A DNA stretch of 64,000 nt from Toxonevra muliebris (Eukaryota > Arthropoda > Insecta > Diptera > Pallopteridae): the NCBI GenBank assembly GCA_963691655.1, contig OY829329.1:64226852-64290851 (forward strand), written 5' to 3'. The translations under genes and the position numbers were made by a program. This document shows, one piece after another, positions 9,355 through 20,916 of the stretch (positions are counted from its first letter, which is position 1; the number at the start of each line of letters is the position of its first letter). Under the pieces are notes generated by a model that worked only from the letters and a program-made list of their open reading frames with translations, was not told the origin of the DNA and did not search any database.

Positions 9355-11020
9355 CAGAGCTGGGTAAATTCAATTACATTACATTCCCAATTCCAATTAC
9401 AGGGAATTGTAATTGGTACTTAAATGTTTTCAATTCCTTGGTAATGGAATTAATTAAACTTTCAATTGTAATCGGTAATTAAAATTTTTAATTACAGGGA
9501 ATTGTATTTTGTAATTAAAAATATATCAATTGTAAGTTCATGGTTTTTTCTAGAAGGCAACCTATTTTTTCTAGGTATGGATTAGATGATCACGAGTTGG
9601 AGCAGGTTTTTTCGTTCGTTGACCTAGGTGTCACAATGGACACCAAATTAACTTTTAATTTACATATCAACTCAACTATTAATAAGGCTAAGGGCATCCT
9701 TGGTTTTGTTAAAAGATGGTCTAAAGAATTTAACGATCCATATGTCACGAAATCACTTTACACTGCACTTGTAAGACCAGTTCTGGAGTATGGTTCTGCT
9801 GTGTGGAGCCCTCAGTACAACTGTTATGCTGATAAGTTGGAATCTGTGCAAAAACAGTTCCTCTTGTTTGCTCTACGTTCGTTACACTGGAGTCCATCAC
9901 AGCACCTCCCGCCTTATGAACAACGGTTAAAACTTATAAGCTTGCCAACTCTTCGGAGCAGAAGAGTTATGCTAAATGTGATGTTTGTGACTAAATTATT
10001 AAATGGTTATATTGATTCTCAATTTTTACTCAATGAAATCAAAATTAATGTTCCAAATCGCTGTTCTAGATATCCAATTCCTATTAAACTTGATGCTTGT
10101 AGAACAAACTATGCCCAAAATAACCCTTTTCGTTGTATGTGTAATAATTTCAATTCTCTGCACGACATTTTTGACATTTCCGACTCTCTCCAGTATATAA
10201 AATTAAATGTATTAAATTTTCTTAATCGTTAAACAGCTGATGATTACTAATAATCTGTAGCTGTAAAGAAGACCAAATAGAGATTTATTCTCCCCAATCA
10301 GCGCTTTATCAGGGCATTCCGGAATGCATCTGATTCGGTCACCAAATCCGTACGTCATGCGGATGTGCCCCTCGTGCGGATGGGCGGGTAAGTGGGTCCG
10401 TTGGGATTCGTTCGTTAAAAAATTAATTAAAGGAATTGAAAAGAAAGGAATTTATTATTTAAGTGTAATCAATTACTTTCTTGGAATTAAATTCCAATTA
10501 AGTTGGAATGATTCCTCGAAAGTAATTAATTCCCTTTTAGTTCAATTCCAAAAGAACAAAAAAAAAAAAAAAAAAAAAATTTCGGAAAATTTTACGAGAG
10601 AAGTGACCCAAATTTTATACGTAATGGCTTATTAGAAGCATTTTACAATGTTTTCCGAAAAATGTTTTTTTCTTTTTTTTCGTTTTTTGGAATCAATCAC
10701 TTTCGAGGAATCATTCCAACTAAATTGGAATTTAACTCCAAGTAAGTAATTTTTCACACTTAAATAATAAATTCCTTTCTTTTCAATTACATTTTCAATT
10801 CCTATGAGGAATTGATATATTTTTAATTACCAAATACAATTCCATTACCTAGGAAATTAAAAATTTTAATTACCAATAACAATTCCTTTGTAATGGAATT
10901 GAAAGTTTTATCAATTCCATTACCAAGGAATTGAAAACATTAAAGTACCAATTACAATTCCTTGCAATTGGAATGGAGATGGACTTTAAGTCCTAAAGGA
11001 ATCAGTACTACCCAACTCTG
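9355..11020. mobile_element. hAT-like foldback element carrying a LINE fragment
   Basis: Ends are CAGAGCTGGGTAAATTCAAT at 9355 and ATCAGTACTACCCAACTCTG at 11001-11020. They match the complete 472-bp element at 37299-37770, and the right part (10625-10800) aligns with that copy's interior. Flanks TTTACATC and TTCTCATC agree at 6 of 8 positions, a decayed 8-bp TSD. Arms rich in GGAATTG/CAATTCC fold back on each other. About 860 bp (roughly 9530-10390) is foreign and includes a LINE reverse-transcriptase fragment. Confidence 0.75.
9540..10232 (+). pseudogene. Jockey/CR1-type LINE reverse transcriptase, C-terminal fragment
   Basis: An open stretch of 230 codons reading FVDLGVTMDTKLTFNLHI, then LVRPVLEYGSAVWSPQYN and QKQFLLFALRSLHW. 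These are the post-YADD thumb and C-terminal blocks of jockey/CR1-type LINEs. The catalytic YADD block is absent, so this is a 5'-truncated tail; the ATG at 9540 is an internal codon, not a real start. The frame is otherwise uninterrupted, suggesting fairly recent insertion. It lies inside the foldback element 9355-11020. Confidence 0.8.
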
Positions 11021-11029
11021 TTCTCATCC

Positions 11030-11100
11030 ACAACTACTACTAGTGAGACAACTACTACTAGTAAGACAACTACTACTAGTAAGACAACTACTACTACTAC
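11030..11100 (+). repeat. 18-bp minisatellite
   Basis: About three and a half copies of ACAACTACTACTAGTAAG, degrading into (CTA)n at the right. It starts within 10 bp of the end of the foldback element. Confidence 0.9.
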
Positions 11101-11640
11101 AGAACTATATTTCGCGACTTTTCACAATTTTCACGCCCATTTTGATTATTGTTCCTGAATTAAAAGACTTTTTGAAGAATCCTCTGGAATAATTGTGAAA
11201 GTTCTTCGGGCAATTCATCTCTCTTACCAAAACAAACAAAACTTGAAAAACTCAATCAAACCAGAAGAAGATAATGTTTTTAAATGGGCAAAATTAGTTA
11301 GATGGGCTTAGCTCCTCTCATACAAAGGATAATAAATAAAGTAGCCCCTCTGGAAAAATGTCTACTTTTCCCTAGTTAGGAGGACGCCTTGCTTATCTAG
11401 TAGTTGAATAGTTCTTAATGAGAAAAATTAGTATGTTGAAGTTCTAGTGAGGTTTTAGTTGGTTAATCCCTCGCAAAAATTAATCAAAAATTCAATAGAT
11501 CGAATTACTGAGAATACATAATTCCCTTAGACATTATCCTAAGTAATTCCTAATTCCTGAAACTGTGATGGTAATAGGTCCAAAAAGTTCAAGATAGTAT
11601 GAAATTTTTATTAGGGTCGATAAATCAACGCTTGTCATTT
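11101..11640. other. Spacer, nothing recognised
   Basis: AT-rich, no supported feature. Confidence 0.5.
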
Positions 11641-13330
11641 ATTTTACAACCGATTATCGGTTTTGGCCGCCTCTATAAAGCCTCGCCAGTCTCTTCTGCA
11701 ATCCGCGCGCCGGCGCCAGTTAGTAAGGTCCTCCAAGTGCAGTCAGGTCCCCCTGTATCTGGTCTTTCCAACGCAGATTAGGTCGTCATATTCTGAGCGT
11801 TTCCCCTCCGTTTCTCGAATAAAACACTCTTCTGGCCGAAGCACTTTTTAACATCCGCTCATCATGACCCAGCCAGCGAAGTCGCTGGATTTTTATACGC
11901 TTGACTACATCAATGTCGGCGTATAGCTCATACTGCTTATGATTCCATCATATACGATACACGTCATCCACACACACTGGACCATAGATCTTGCAGAGTA
12001 TCTTCCTCTCGAACGCTCTCAACTGCCACTCATCGTTGATGGTCAATGCCCTCGTCTCAGCGCCATACATTAGGACGGGAAGGATGAGGGACTTGAAGAG
12101 CGTTATCTTCGTATGTCGAGAGAGGGCCTACTGAGTCCGTAGTATAACTCCTGTCGGCAACATCTGTTAGTTTTGATGCTGGATCCAAGATAAACGAGAT
12201 CATTGACTGCTTCGACTTTTTAATTGTCAACAGTGACATTTTGTCCAAGACGCCGCGACTCTTTGTTTGTTGGCACAAGGTATTTCGTTTTGTCCTCGTT
12301 CACCACTAGACCCACTCGACGAGACTCCCTGTCTAAGTTGGAGAATGCTGCACTGACTGCTCGCGAGTTGGTGCCAATGATGTCAATATCATCAGCGTAT
12401 GCCAGTAGCATGACACTTTTGTAAAAGTTAGTGCCAGAGATGTCGATGTTCGCAGCTCGAATTATTTCCTCCAGCGTTAGATTAAAGAAGTCGCTCAATA
12501 GAGAATCACCTTGTCTGGAACCTCTTTTGGTATCAAATAGAGCGGAGAGGTCAATCCCAAGTTTCACTGCGCTGGTTGTGTCGGTCAGTGTCGTTTTGCA
12601 AAGACGAATGAGCTTTGCAGGGATACCAAAACCAGACATTGCCGCGTATAGGTGATCTCTAATCGTGCTGTCGAATGCGGCTTAATAATCAACGAATAGA
12701 TGGTGAGTGTCGATTTGTTTTTCTCCGAACTTTTCCAGGACTTAGCGTAGTGTGAATATCTGGTCGATGGTGGATTTACCAGGCCTAAAGCCACACTGAT
12801 AAGGTCCAATCAGTTTGTCGACGATGGGCTTCAGTCTTTCATATGCTCTATAGAAGGCTTATCCCACGGTAGTTGGCACGAATCGTGGAATCACCTTTCT
12901 TGTGGATTGGGCAGAGTATGCTGAGGTTTCAATCACTGGGCATGCTTACATCCATATTCTTACCATATTCTGCTTAAAAGCTTATGCATGCGTTTTGTGA
13001 GCTCTTCGACTTCGGTCTTAAACAACTTAGCATCCGCAGCCTTATTGTTTTTCAGCCGAGCGATGGCTGTGAAGACCTAGTCGGGCGGCGGTACTATAAT
13101 GCCGCAAGTGATTGGGGTTTCCGAAACAGCTTCCTCAAATGACCGGATTGTTACCGTCATCACCATAAAGCAGCTGCGAGAAGTGTTCTCTCCATAACCT
13201 CATAACCCATAACCTGGACCAGATTTCCGTCTTCATCCTTGCAGGAAGATTTTTAAAGATTGTTTCATGTAAATGTTGTTGGCTTCAACTACGTTGTAAG
13301 TGATCCATACGAGAAGCCCAATTTTTAACT
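11641..13330 (-). mobile_element. Degraded non-LTR retrotransposon (RTE-like?)
   Basis: Minus-strand conceptual translation, with several frameshifts and stops, gives successive reverse-transcriptase blocks: WNLSILCPIHKKGD and YRGISLL (about 12960-12860), a GFRPGKST-like block, then GIPAKLIRLCK, RQGDSLLSDFFNLTLE and LAYADDIDIIG at 12639-12370. These are followed by YGAETRALT, ERKILCKIYGPV and RLRWLGHDERM at about 12080-11860, and a WRRRAR-like C-terminus near 11690. The YADD catalytic motif is intact, but the coding region is broken in at least four places. This C-terminal style belongs to insect endonuclease/reverse-transcriptase LINEs. The RTE assignment is from memory and uncertain. Confidence 0.8.
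12220..12639 (-). pseudogene. LINE reverse-transcriptase core with YADD
   Basis: The longest open piece (139 codons) of the LINE at 11641-13330. It contains fingers/palm blocks and the YADD catalytic motif at about 12388-12399, then KTKYLVPT. The piece upstream (fingers) is in other frames. It is non-functional. Confidence 0.8.
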
Positions 13331-14244
13331 ACTTTTTCGAGCATAGCGGCTAGTATCTCACTAATAACACGTGTAATGTAATCTTGCTTTTCAAGACTGT
13401 AATTGACCCTGGCTTATCGGTATACACGAGTGACTTCACGTTGCCTCAAAAATCGTGGGTGAAGCAATTGTTAAGCTTAACAAACTTGCGAGTAGTAATT
13501 CAGGATATGGGTGTCTGGCAACGAATGTATCCCAGAAACCCCGCCATTGTCTGCTGCCTTTCTTTCATTAAACAAGAAATGGAGACGAGGTTGCGTTAAT
13601 TGCATAGCGACCATTAGCGGGTATTAGTTTTCTGCCGATAGACGAAGTTGTTTATTGACTCTTCTATGCAAAATATATTTATGTATGTATGTATCTGTTT
13701 AGTCGGCAAAGCTTATGATTTGAGACTCATTGCTGTATTCGTCCCAGGTTTCGTTACAGTCAACGACCGTCGTCAAGGAATTTACTTGGAGTCTTTTTGA
13801 TGCATGTCTTGAAGATGGTGAAACTGCAGAAAGTTTCATTTATGAATGTCTCCTGCTTTCTCTCGGACGAGGCGTGCTACACTGGAAAAACATTTCTTGA
13901 CGAATGAATACTTACCCAAACTTGATCTATGCAAGCTATGCAAATTTACAAAGGCTTCAGGTAGATTCAAGGCTATTGCCGAATTTTCAGACTTAGGAGA
14001 GTGTTCCTATTCAGGATGGAGTAAAATGGAATTTCTTGCCTATATGCTCTTCGCTCTATAGCGGACTCACTCTAATATTACACAACACAATACAAGTATT
14101 TTTACTCTTTTTCTCTCTCTCATTTTGGCTCTGTCCTCCCATTATTTCTATGCAAGTGCTCGCACACATTTGTGACTTTTTGAAGTGAAACTTCTTTAGC
14201 GAGGGTAAATCGAAAATATGGCAACGGAAATTGCACGAAACTTA
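13331..14244. other. Spacer, nothing recognised
   Basis: Short frames near 13384-13600 and 13846-14061 show no recognisable domain and no splice partners. A TATG microsatellite lies near 13680. Confidence 0.45.
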
Positions 14245-14735
14245 TAAAAAACGAAGTTATTCTGTTGTTAGTGTTTAGCTAACGAAGACATATGAGGATC
14301 GGCTACATACAATCATGCAGAAAGTCGACTTCTCGCAGTTTTCTCTCATGCTTTCCTCTCAAGTGTTATATACGTGTACTACGTCGTACTGGTGCCGATA
14401 ACTGTAAAGAGTATCAACAAAAAAAATTATTTTAAAAATAGAAAGAGGATGAGTTAAAAGTTTCAACAACAACGGACGGTGAAAAATCGCGTTTTTGTTC
14501 CACTCACACGAAACCAGTAAGAAACGAAGTTATGCAATTGTTATTCGGCTACATACAATCAACCCGAGAGTCTACTCCTCGCAGTTTTATCTCATAATTT
14601 TTATTGAGAGAGCCGACCAAGTTGCCTCTACTTGATTGCATATAGCGGAACTTTTCTATCTTGTATTATATACGTATACTACTTCGTGTTTGTGCCGTTA
14701 AGTGCAGAGAGTATCAACAGAGGAAAAGCAACAAC
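14245..14735 (+). repeat. Direct duplication, period about 270 bp
   Basis: Two diverged copies, about 14245-14425 and 14515-14735, share AACGAAGTTAT, CGGCTACATACAATCA, CTCGCAGTTTT, TTATATACGTRTACTAC and GAGTATCAACA in the same order. The second copy has about 30 extra bases in the middle. The origin is unknown. Confidence 0.65.
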
Positions 14736-15240
14736 AAAATAGAGAGTAGAAGACTGCAAAAACTTCAACAGAATTTGTTATGAATGTTTTGTAATAATTT
14801 TAAAATAAACAACAATGTTTCACTTCTACTGTCAGTGCTTGCAGACACACAATTTTTATTCATGTCCTTTTAATGTCTTTAAAATTCTTTTCTCGAAAAA
14901 TACGTTGATTTGAACTTGAAGCTTTGAACAGGGACCAAAAAAAACAAAAAGCTCTTCGAAAATGGTTGGTGTCTGAAAATACCTTGAAGCTTTTAATAGG
15001 AAATGCGAATCAAAACTTCCGTACACAAGTACGGAAGCCCTTGTTACAACATTCAAATAACATTCTCTCATTGGAATACACCGAATATGTATAAAGAGCG
15101 TTTGCATAGAAATGCAGAAATGGGAGGAACTGTAAGTGCACTGCAGTTGCCGCTATCACAGCACATGTAACGGCGCTTTTCTGCCGTCTATATGGAATAA
15201 CAAACCAATTGGAAATTCCAGGCAATATTTTTTTTCTGTT
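14736..15240. other. Spacer, nothing recognised
   Basis: No supported feature. An ORF-like stretch on the minus strand near 15010-15375 lacks domain signatures. Confidence 0.4.
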
Positions 15241-15420
15241 TCTTTTTTTTTTTTTTAGTTTTGATCCTAGAGCTTGAGAGCAGCACCCAGCAGTAGCAGC
15301 AATCAAGCAAGTAACAGAGAATAGTGGTGTCAGTAGCGAAGACGTCAAAACGCACCGCACCAGCGGCAGCAGCAAGTTTAGTTTAGTGAGTGAGTGAGTT
15401 TAGTTAGTTGCACGATTTTC
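15241..15420 (+). other. Possible 5' untranslated exon or promoter region
   Basis: Less AT-rich than its surroundings, rich in AGCAGC/CAGCAG and lacking an open frame. It ends near a donor-like GTGAGT at 15386-15391. Fly 5' leaders often look like this, but no start site or partner exon can be shown. Confidence 0.2.
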
Positions 15421-17690
15421 GCGTACGCGTTCGCTATTTGTCACTGTCGCAATTTGATGCTTTGACGATATTATATACTACATAAATTTAATACAATTTA
15501 ATATATGTATTTATATACATAAATCATAATAATAATAATAAAATTTTTTTTATTTTGTTGGTTTTTTAAAAACACACTTACACACTCACATTATGCCTTG
15601 TGTTGCTGTGGGGTTTTGTGCTACCTATGCTGAAGTTCTGTAGTGCTGAAGTGAAGTGAAATGAAATAAGTAAAAAAAAAAAAGAAAAGAGAAGTGATGT
15701 GAGTTTGTATATGCGTTTATATACATATATGTACGACCACCAACGATAACGGCAAGGAGTAGGTACATGTATGTGTGTTTGTGTGTGTGTGTGTGTATAT
15801 ATGTAAAGTCCAGCCAAAACTGTAACCTGGTTCGAAAGGTGTCATTTCCGTAAAAGTGTTTATGCTGGAGTCTATGTGTGTGGCGTGTGTGGCGTGTGTG
15901 TTTGTGTGTGTTTCTGAGGCTATGTCATTTTATTTCTGGGGCATATTAAGATGAATTCTTTCTTCTTGGTTCAACGTTTTATATATCACCATCAATATAA
16001 TCATCCTGATGATTATAAGTAATATAAATAATAGTATCCATGGGGAAATCATTAGCTAAAGTGTTTAAAAATCCTGCCAAATATCCTATGAGTGAAGGGC
16101 TCTTGAAAAATACGAAAATATATGAAAAGTAAACGAAAAACGCAGCATAAAAAATTTAATTATGTAAAAGCCAAAAAAGAACAATTACGTTTGCTAAGAA
16201 AGAAACAACGAAACGAGCAAAAGATACATTTGTATCTATGTGTGTGTTTGTGTTTGTGTGTGTATGGGAAATTGAGCTATTTTATTGCTGCTTTCGTCAC
16301 CGTTGCCTCGCACGTTTTGAGGCTCGTTTTGCGCGTTCATCGTTCGTTTTTCCTCGTGGTCAAATCGAAATTTAATTCTTAAATAAATTGATTTTTTTAT
16401 TTTTTGAGTTTTTATGTATGTGTGTGTGTATGTGTGTGTGTGTGCTTTTTTATTTCTTTTTTCGTTTTTGCTTTTCACATGCTCATACATTTCCTTTTTC
16501 CTTTACTGTTATTTTTTTTTTTTAGTGTTTTAGTTTTGTTTTCCTTATTTTTGTTGTTGTTGTTGTGTTTTTGTTTTTGTTATGATTATTGGTTTTATTG
16601 CTAGCGTCATTGCTGGATGACTAGCTGACTGGCTGGCGCTGGTTTTGTTGTCTCATAACTCGGGCGTGTGATCTAGATACACGCACACTAACACATACAC
16701 ACACAAATGTAAGCATAGAAACATAAACACACACATACACACGTACGAGCACATGCTTGAAATGAAGCTCTATCAAATTCACATTTTATTTCTTTTTTTA
16801 AGATTTCTAAAGTTTTTGAATAAATTCAAAACAAAAAAAAGAAGGATCTATTTACTTTTAACACGAAAGAGAGAAGTACTTCAAAATCCCAATCGGTCCT
16901 TCCATATTTGCTTCTCTCTCTCTCTCTCCTCTCTCCATGAGTATCAGTTTATCTCTTTACACATATATATTGATGTTTATGTGCTTGTATATGTATTCTG
17001 AAAGGGAAATGAAACAGCTGTCAATTTATGTGTATATAATGTTCCTGCCTTAATGTAGAGTGCTTTAATATTATTATTATTATTAGGTACAATTATTCCA
17101 AAAATGTAATAAGCTTGTCATTTTTGGTGATGTTGTTGTTATTGCTGTTCGTTTGTTTTGTATTCGTGGAAATGCCTGAAAATTATTAAGCTTTCATAAT
17201 AATAAATCTGGAATACTAAGAAATATTTTGAAAATCATTTTAAAGCAAGGAAGAAGGAAGCTTGTTGTGAAAGCAAAAGAAAATTTTCTGTATTGAACCA
17301 GGCGTTGAAGGTGTGTTGTTGTTTTTCGTTTGCTTATATTACATAGTTACATACTTTTCATTTGTTTTATTTGAATTTTTTGCTCGTATTTTAACTAATG
17401 AAAATATATAACAAATTCAGCAAAAAAAAAAAAAACAAAATTTATAAATGGTATGTCTGGGCAGCCTAACTTAACTCAGCTCTAATGCCGCCACGTCATT
17501 GATTATAGCCATATATGTATATATACCTGAAAGTTAAATAGAAAGTTATGCTTGCAGCATGTCTCCCCATCTTTTCATTTTTCAGTATAAATATTAATTT
17601 CCTGTACGACAACAACACTACCCTCTCTCCTTCCTTTCTCCCTTGACAAATGGCAAACCTATTATGAACTCTTACTCACTTACTTATTTA
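15421..17690. repeat. Simple-repeat-rich non-coding stretch
   Basis: Holds (GT)n at about 15772-15797 and 16418-16444, (CACACA)-rich DNA near 16680-16745, CT-rich DNA near 16912-16935 and TATG/TATA tracts. Apparent frames here are repeats. No gene is supported. Confidence 0.7.
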
Positions 17691-18269
17691 CTGCAATCCC
17701 CTTCTCCTAGTAGTACTGTGAATCTGACCCGTTTGGGTGCTTCGCGGCATATAACACTCCACATTTAATTGACAGAGTAAAATCAAAAAAACCCCTGACC
17801 GCCTTTAAAAAAAACCTTTCCTACCCTCCACTGATTAATAGACTAGACTATTCAAGCTTGACAAGTTTAGTTTGAAATTAACATAAATCCAAGGCCTTTC
17901 AAGATACTGGAGATAACTAGTGGATTCTAGAGAGGGGTTGGTTGAGTTATTTTTAAACCTCCCCGGAGCCCACAAATAACTAACTGTACATATTGTAGTC
18001 TGATTGTTGTGAACACATCAAAACTATTTATTTTTCAATGATTGCAGGCTTGCCTGGGAATCACAAGATTCATGTGTCGAAAAATCCAAGATTTTGCATT
18101 AAAACCCCCACCCAAGATCCGCCAATACTGGGGACTGAAATTTCAAGACAGACGACTTGAACGACGTTGTCTGCCTGTTTCCTTCTATCACTAACACTAC
18201 TATGTAATAAAGTGAATCACAATTTCACAAATGGGGGGCTTTGAGGGGTTGCAAGATGAAAAAGCATAT
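17691..18269. other. Spacer, possibly more LINE debris
   Basis: No clear domain. It lies directly 5' of an I/R1-type LINE tail and may include its degraded 5' part. Confidence 0.3.
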
Positions 18270-19060
18270 GCTAATTTAAACCGCACGTTCTTTATCCATA
18301 TCTCCACTCAAGAGGAATGGGTTAATGACTAGGTGGTCATTGACAATTCAATTATCATGTATACAGATGGGTCCAAATTCAAGGAAAGAGTCGGCTGTGG
18401 CATCTTCTCTAGTAAGCTGACTCTCTTTGCGACTTCCTTACCATTGCAGCGCCTTTTCAGTCGGATTTAATGGTTATATATCAAATGTCCAAGTGGCTTA
18501 TGTGTAACGATTCATTCGATGCGAATATTTGTATTTACATGGACAGTCGAGCAGCAATCAAGTTCCTTGCTTGTGTTTTCACTACCTCAAAGCTTCTCTT
18601 GACTGCCGATCTTCACTCAACTTTTTGTCGAGTCACTTGAAGGTCTACCTATATTACAGGTAACTGCAATGCCGACGAGTTGGCAAAACAAGGCTCGCAG
18701 CTTACTGATATATCACCTTCTTGCACCATTAGTGTCCCTCTTACGTCTATTAAATTATCCATTAAGCAAAACTACCTTGAGGAAGTAAAAAGATCCTAGA
18801 TAGCGGAGCATACTTGTGGTATTATCAGGCTAACATGGACTTATATGGACAATAGACGAACTAGACAGCTACTCAACCTTAGCAGAAAATCCATCAGTAT
18901 TACAATTTCGGGACACTGCGTAATGGGGAGACATGCTGCAAGACTAGGACTGCCATTCAATGACTTCTATCGGGGCTGTGGCTCCGAGGAAGAAGAAGAA
19001 AAAGTCCTCCATTTCATGTGCGAATGCCCATCCTGGGCTCACCTTTCTTCTCTGTCACTC
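18270..19060 (+). mobile_element. LINE 3' part with RNase H domain, degraded
   Basis: Plus-strand translation gives an RNase H domain: MYTDGSKFKERVGCGIF near 18360, YMDSRAAIKFL near 18540 and CNADELAKQGSQL near 18670. The C-terminal RRTRQLLNLSRK and a cysteine/histidine tail, CGSEEEEEKVLHFMCECP, follow near 18855-19030. Stops occur near 18650 and 18797. RNase H plus the C-terminal zinc-like motif fits I/R1-group LINEs. It runs straight into the pentamer tract at 19061, which may be its 3' tail. Confidence 0.8.
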
Positions 19061-19123
19061 TAACGTAACGTAACGTAGCCTAACCTAACCTTACCTAACC
19101 TAAGCTAACCTAACCTAACCTAA

Positions 19124-19125
<2 letters not shown>
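19061..19125 (+). repeat. (TAACC)n pentamer tract
   Basis: About thirteen TAACC/TAACG units with a few variants. It joins directly to a 31-T run, which is the inverted poly(A) tail of the LINE at 19126-20862. Confidence 0.9.
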
Positions 19126-19159
<34 letters not shown>

Positions 19160-20862
19160 GAGGAGGAAAGCATAAAAAGCCACCCAGTCAGTGCGTGACA
19201 TTCTCACGCTAAAACCACCTCTCGTCCGTACGGATATTCCTCCCGGAACCACCGTTAGGTATTACGTCGGAAGGCCGTAATGAGCTTAGTGCTCAATCGT
19301 CAGTTTTGGTTTCTGTCTAATTCTGTTCGGTTTTATCGTCGGTTGACGATATCTGGCTCCATATTTGTAGTATTTGCCGTGCGCTCGACTTTGCGCGCAC
19401 GTTCTGCATCATACAGAGTGGTCATCATATCTGCAGCAACCTTGCATGCTGCATTCCATTTTTCCGCTGTGTTACACATCTGTGTCGTCAGATTCCTTTC
19501 TGTAGGGGGTTCTCCAAAGGCTTTCTCCAGCTCATCTCTGTTTTTGTTAAAACGTGGGCATTTAAAAAGTATATGCAGCGCGTTCTCCCGCTCCTCTGGG
19601 CATCTGGGCAAAACGGGTCTTCTTCTCCGGTGTTGATTCTATGCAAGTTATGCTTGAAGCACCCATAGCCACTAAGCAGCTGCGTAATGTGGTAATTCAG
19701 TTCACCATGTCTGCGTGATATCCACTCTTCTATATCCGTAATGAGATTGTAGGTCCATCGACCCTTCTCGGATGACTCCCATCTTCGCTGCCATTCCATG
19801 ATGGTACGCTGTCTTTCTTCTCTTCTTATGGCTTCGGTTGATTTTGTGTCACGCGCCTGCCCTAGCGCGGGCCTCCTATATTCGGCATGATGCGTGTTAA
19901 TGCGCTGTTTATTCGTGCTGCTTTTCCACTAGCAGTTTTCAGGTGATCCTTGAACGTCATTCTAGAATCTATAAGTACTCCTAAGTACTTAATGTGTGGA
20001 CACGAGGTGATGTTATGATCCCCAACCGTGATGACCAGCTCTTCACGTGCTCTTCTGCTACTCAATATCACGACTTCCGTCTTCTGCTCCGCCAATTCCA
20101 GCTTCGAGTTGTATAGCCATCTTCTCACCCTTGAGATGACATCATTACATATAGCCTGTAACGAGTCCAGGTGTTTGGCTACTGCCACTATCGCGATGTC
20201 GTCTGCATATCCTATGATTGTTGTATCCTCCGGGAGATCCAATTTGAGGATGCCGTCATACATTGCGTTCCATAGCGTTGGGTCGAGAACGGAGCCCTGC
20301 GGAACGCCTCCTTTGACACGATACTGCTTCACGCCGTCATCAGTATCGTATATTAAAATTCTGTTGTCGAAGTAGTTTGCGATTATTTGCAACAGATACT
20401 TCGGTACTTCGAATCCTCTCAGTGCACTCATAATCTGAGGCCAGTTCGCCAAATTGAAGGCATTTTTGATGTCCAACGATACTACGTCGCAATACTTCTT
20501 CTTGCCGTTTCCCCATTGGTTGCCGCTGGTGGCCTCGCGTGCAATATTCATCACCGTTTGTATTGCGTCGACCGTGGATCGTCCTCTTCTGAATCCAAAC
20601 TGTCGTGCTGATAGCTCTCCTGGCTTTTCAAGCCACTCCTGGAGCCTGTCCCCTATAATGCGTTCGAGAACTTTGCCCAGTGTATCCAGCATGCATAACG
20701 GGCGGTAGGATGCCGGTTCATCCGGCGGCTTCTTTGGTTTTAGTAGGAGGACTAACAGCTGTCGGTTCCATGAGTCTGGAAAAACTCCTTCTGTCGAGCA
20801 CGAGCTGAAAAGCTTCGCGAACACCTCCGGTGTAGCTTTGATTGCCGCTTTGAGCGGCCAAC
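19126..20862 (-). mobile_element. R1-clade-like LINE, 5'-truncated, with poly(A) tail
   Basis: Minus strand: an open reverse-transcriptase frame (20866-19862) followed in other frames by the C-terminal region, a 3' untranslated part, and a poly(A) tail seen as 31 T at 19126-19156. The C-terminus reads QLLSGYGCFKHNLHR and CPEERENALHILFKCPRF, the R1-type cysteine/histidine tail. Two frameshifts separate these parts. The 5' end is cut off inside the palm/fingers region and abuts (TAACC)n at 20863; the poly(A) end abuts (TAACC)n at 19125. The insertion therefore sits inside a pentamer array. Confidence 0.85.
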
Positions 20863-20866
20863 CCAA
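19862..20866 (-). pseudogene. R1-like reverse transcriptase domain, 334 codons open
   Basis: Contains YRPLCMLDTLGKVLERII, then GFRRGRSTVDAI, LDIKNAFNLA (first catalytic Asp, residue about 132), GGVPQGSVLDPTLWN, GYADDIAIV (catalytic pair, residues about 221-222) and KTEVVILSSRR with YLGVLIDSRMTF. These are the standard reverse-transcriptase blocks in order, without a break. The frame has no genuine start because the element is 5'-truncated. The long undamaged frame suggests recent insertion. Confidence 0.87.
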
Positions 20867-20916
20867 CCTGATCTAATCTAACCTAACCTAACCTAACCTA
20901 ACCTAACCTAACCTAT
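20863..20916 (+). repeat. (TAACC)n pentamer tract, second side
   Basis: Begins AACCTGATCTAATC and continues as about eight perfect TAACC units. It borders the 5'-truncated end of the R1-like LINE. The repeat equals the arthropod telomere motif TTAGG in reverse complement, but the context is interstitial. Confidence 0.88.

Noticed and set aside
16236..16604. Frames rich in Thr-His or Cys-Val repeats
   Set aside because: Translations of (GT)n/(CA)n microsatellites.
19061..19125. (TAACC)n as a telomere or internal telomere scar
   Set aside because: Flies lack TTAGG telomeres, and the SINEs and LINEs in this window carry similar pentamer tails, so retroelement tails are a simpler source.
20028..20708. 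Plus-strand frames inside 20028-20708
   Set aside because: Antisense shadows of the R1-like reverse transcriptase.
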